A stretch of 64,000 nucleotides of DNA from Prostheceraeus crozeri (Eukaryota; Platyhelminthes; Polycladida; Euryleptidae), in contig CAJQUW010010460.1 of assembly GCA_907163375.1 (NCBI GenBank), positions 1 to 64,000 on the forward strand, in the 5' to 3' direction. Positions 63,239 through 64,000 of the stretch are shown here, piece by piece. How positions within the stretch are numbered: position 1 is the first letter of the stretch; the number at the start of each line of letters is the position of its first letter. A program made the translations under genes and the position numbers. The notes beneath the pieces are model-generated. The model worked only from the letters and a program-made list of their open reading frames with translations, was not told the DNA's origin and made no database searches.

Positions 63239-64000
63239 GGCTGCCTGCGAAGAGCTGTCTGGGCCCCTCACTCATATTATTGCGCTGTCCATAGAGAGCA
63301 AAACCTTTCCGACCCAATGGAAATTAGCCAATGTAACACCGCTGCCGAAGGCTAAAAACCCATCTGTAAACGACATTAGACCCATTTCAGTTCTTCCCGT
63401 GTTCTCAAAGGTTCTTGAGGAATATGTGATAGACTCTTTGAAACCTCTGATGATTCATGCATATGGCGACAATCAGTTTGGGTTTCGTCCTGGTTACTCC
63501 ACTGTTCATGCCAATATAAAAATACATGATTATATTACATCTACGATGGACAATCTTGATAATATTGGTGTTGTTGTGATATCGTTTGACATGGTGAAAG
63601 CATTTGACAAACTCAATCACTTGGATCTGATAAAATCCCTCATTGACGCTGATTTACCATCAAACTTCATTCATTGGTGCTGTAGCTTCTTGCAGCATAG
63701 GACACAACGTGTCAAACTTAAGAGTTGTGTAAGTTCCACCGTACCAGTTACATCTGGTGTGCCTCAAGGAGGCAAACTTTCACCTTTTCTGTTCGGTATT
63801 CACATGAACTCACTTGTCCCTTTTCATTCCTACAGCCTAATGTCTAAATATGCAGACGATGTTGCGATAGTGTTACCAATTTTGTCGGAGAATGTTGAGA
63901 GTTTTGTCAAACATGAAATTGATAATGTAAATAATTGGCGTCAGACCCATGGACTATCTTTGAATAGTGAAAAAGCCAAATGTTTATTTATAAAACGAAA
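63236..64000 (+). CDS. Non-LTR ORF2 part 3: reverse transcriptase (partial)
   Basis: The frame is open from the Harbinger junction to the window edge, and the product continues outside. RT landmarks are LANVTPLPKAKNP, GDNQFGFRPGYS, SFDMVKAFDKLNH, SGVPQGGKLSPFLF and KYADDVAIV with the Asp pair. There is no stop in the visible 250 codons. Confidence 0.85.

Larger units (their letters stand above)
39836..64000 (+). mobile_element. Non-LTR retrotransposon C, interrupted by Polinton P2 and a Harbinger element
   Basis: ORF1 (39836-40645) and ORF2 pieces (40648-41141, 59239-60059, 63236-64000) read in order on the plus strand. The two interruptions have exact target duplications (AACCCA; TAA), and the ORF2 frame is continuous across both when insert and one duplication copy are removed. 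The element runs off the right edge. Its 5' UTR probably begins somewhere in 39.1-39.8 kb. Confidence 0.88.

Noticed and set aside
1..64000. CRISPR arrays, bacterial operons, rRNA or tRNA genes
   Set aside because: No regular spacer-repeat array, ribosome-binding-site pattern or recognisable RNA gene was seen; the content is eukaryotic transposons.

Overview
This is an invertebrate-type animal nuclear DNA window made almost entirely of mobile elements nested inside one another. The element mix (Polinton/Maverick, BEL/Pao, Penelope-like, hAT, PIF/Harbinger and three non-LTR retrotransposons), TATA promoters, spliceosomal introns and AATAAA signals all indicate a metazoan, most likely a marine invertebrate. 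The species cannot be fixed from the sequence. No ordinary host gene was recognised.

Layout. (1) 1-15215: right-hand part of Polinton P1, whose left end lies outside the window. It holds one and a half tandem copies of a structural-protein family, a decayed protein-primed DNA polymerase B on the minus strand with two small 5' introns, a small plus-strand gene, a spliced coiled-coil gene, and a repetitive terminal inverted repeat (TIR). Two of its genes are split by long low-complexity tracts (A/C-rich 1322-3806 and C-rich 7403-8282). P1 sits in the gag of a BEL/Pao retrotransposon (15216 to about 20360). (2) About 20366-35880: a Penelope-like element on the minus strand. It is split by two hAT-type insertions with perfect 8-bp target duplications (20530-27004 and 27411-31088), by a 2.15-kb-arm inverted duplication centred near 25.53 kb, and by two non-LTR elements; the one at 32650-35430 has an intact ORF. 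(3) 35881 to about 39.1 kb: no genes seen, some short tandem repeats. (4) 39836-64000: a two-ORF non-LTR retrotransposon cut twice. One cut is a complete 18.1-kb Polinton P2 (41142-59238, 6-bp duplication AACCCA). The other is a 3.2-kb PIF/Harbinger element (60060-63235, duplication TAA). Removing each insert and one duplication copy restores the host element's reading frame.

P2 is the most informative element. Between 2.02-kb TIRs it has an IAP-like UBA-RING gene, a small glycoprotein-like membrane gene, a basic protein with a hydrophobic tail, a packaging ATPase, a chromodomain integrase, a capsid-associated basic protein, a double-jelly-roll-type major capsid protein (frameshifted), an adenain-like protease, a PD-(D/E)xK-like nuclease (one in-frame stop), a long structural protein (two in-frame stops) and several small acidic genes. 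The capsid, packaging and integration set is present, but no DNA polymerase B is found in P2, so it could only have replicated with help. Both TIRs carry inward-facing TATATAA promoters, and on the right these lead through spliced leaders to a coiled-coil gene. The same promoter word precedes most small genes in both Polintons, which suggests a distinct (perhaps early) expression class.
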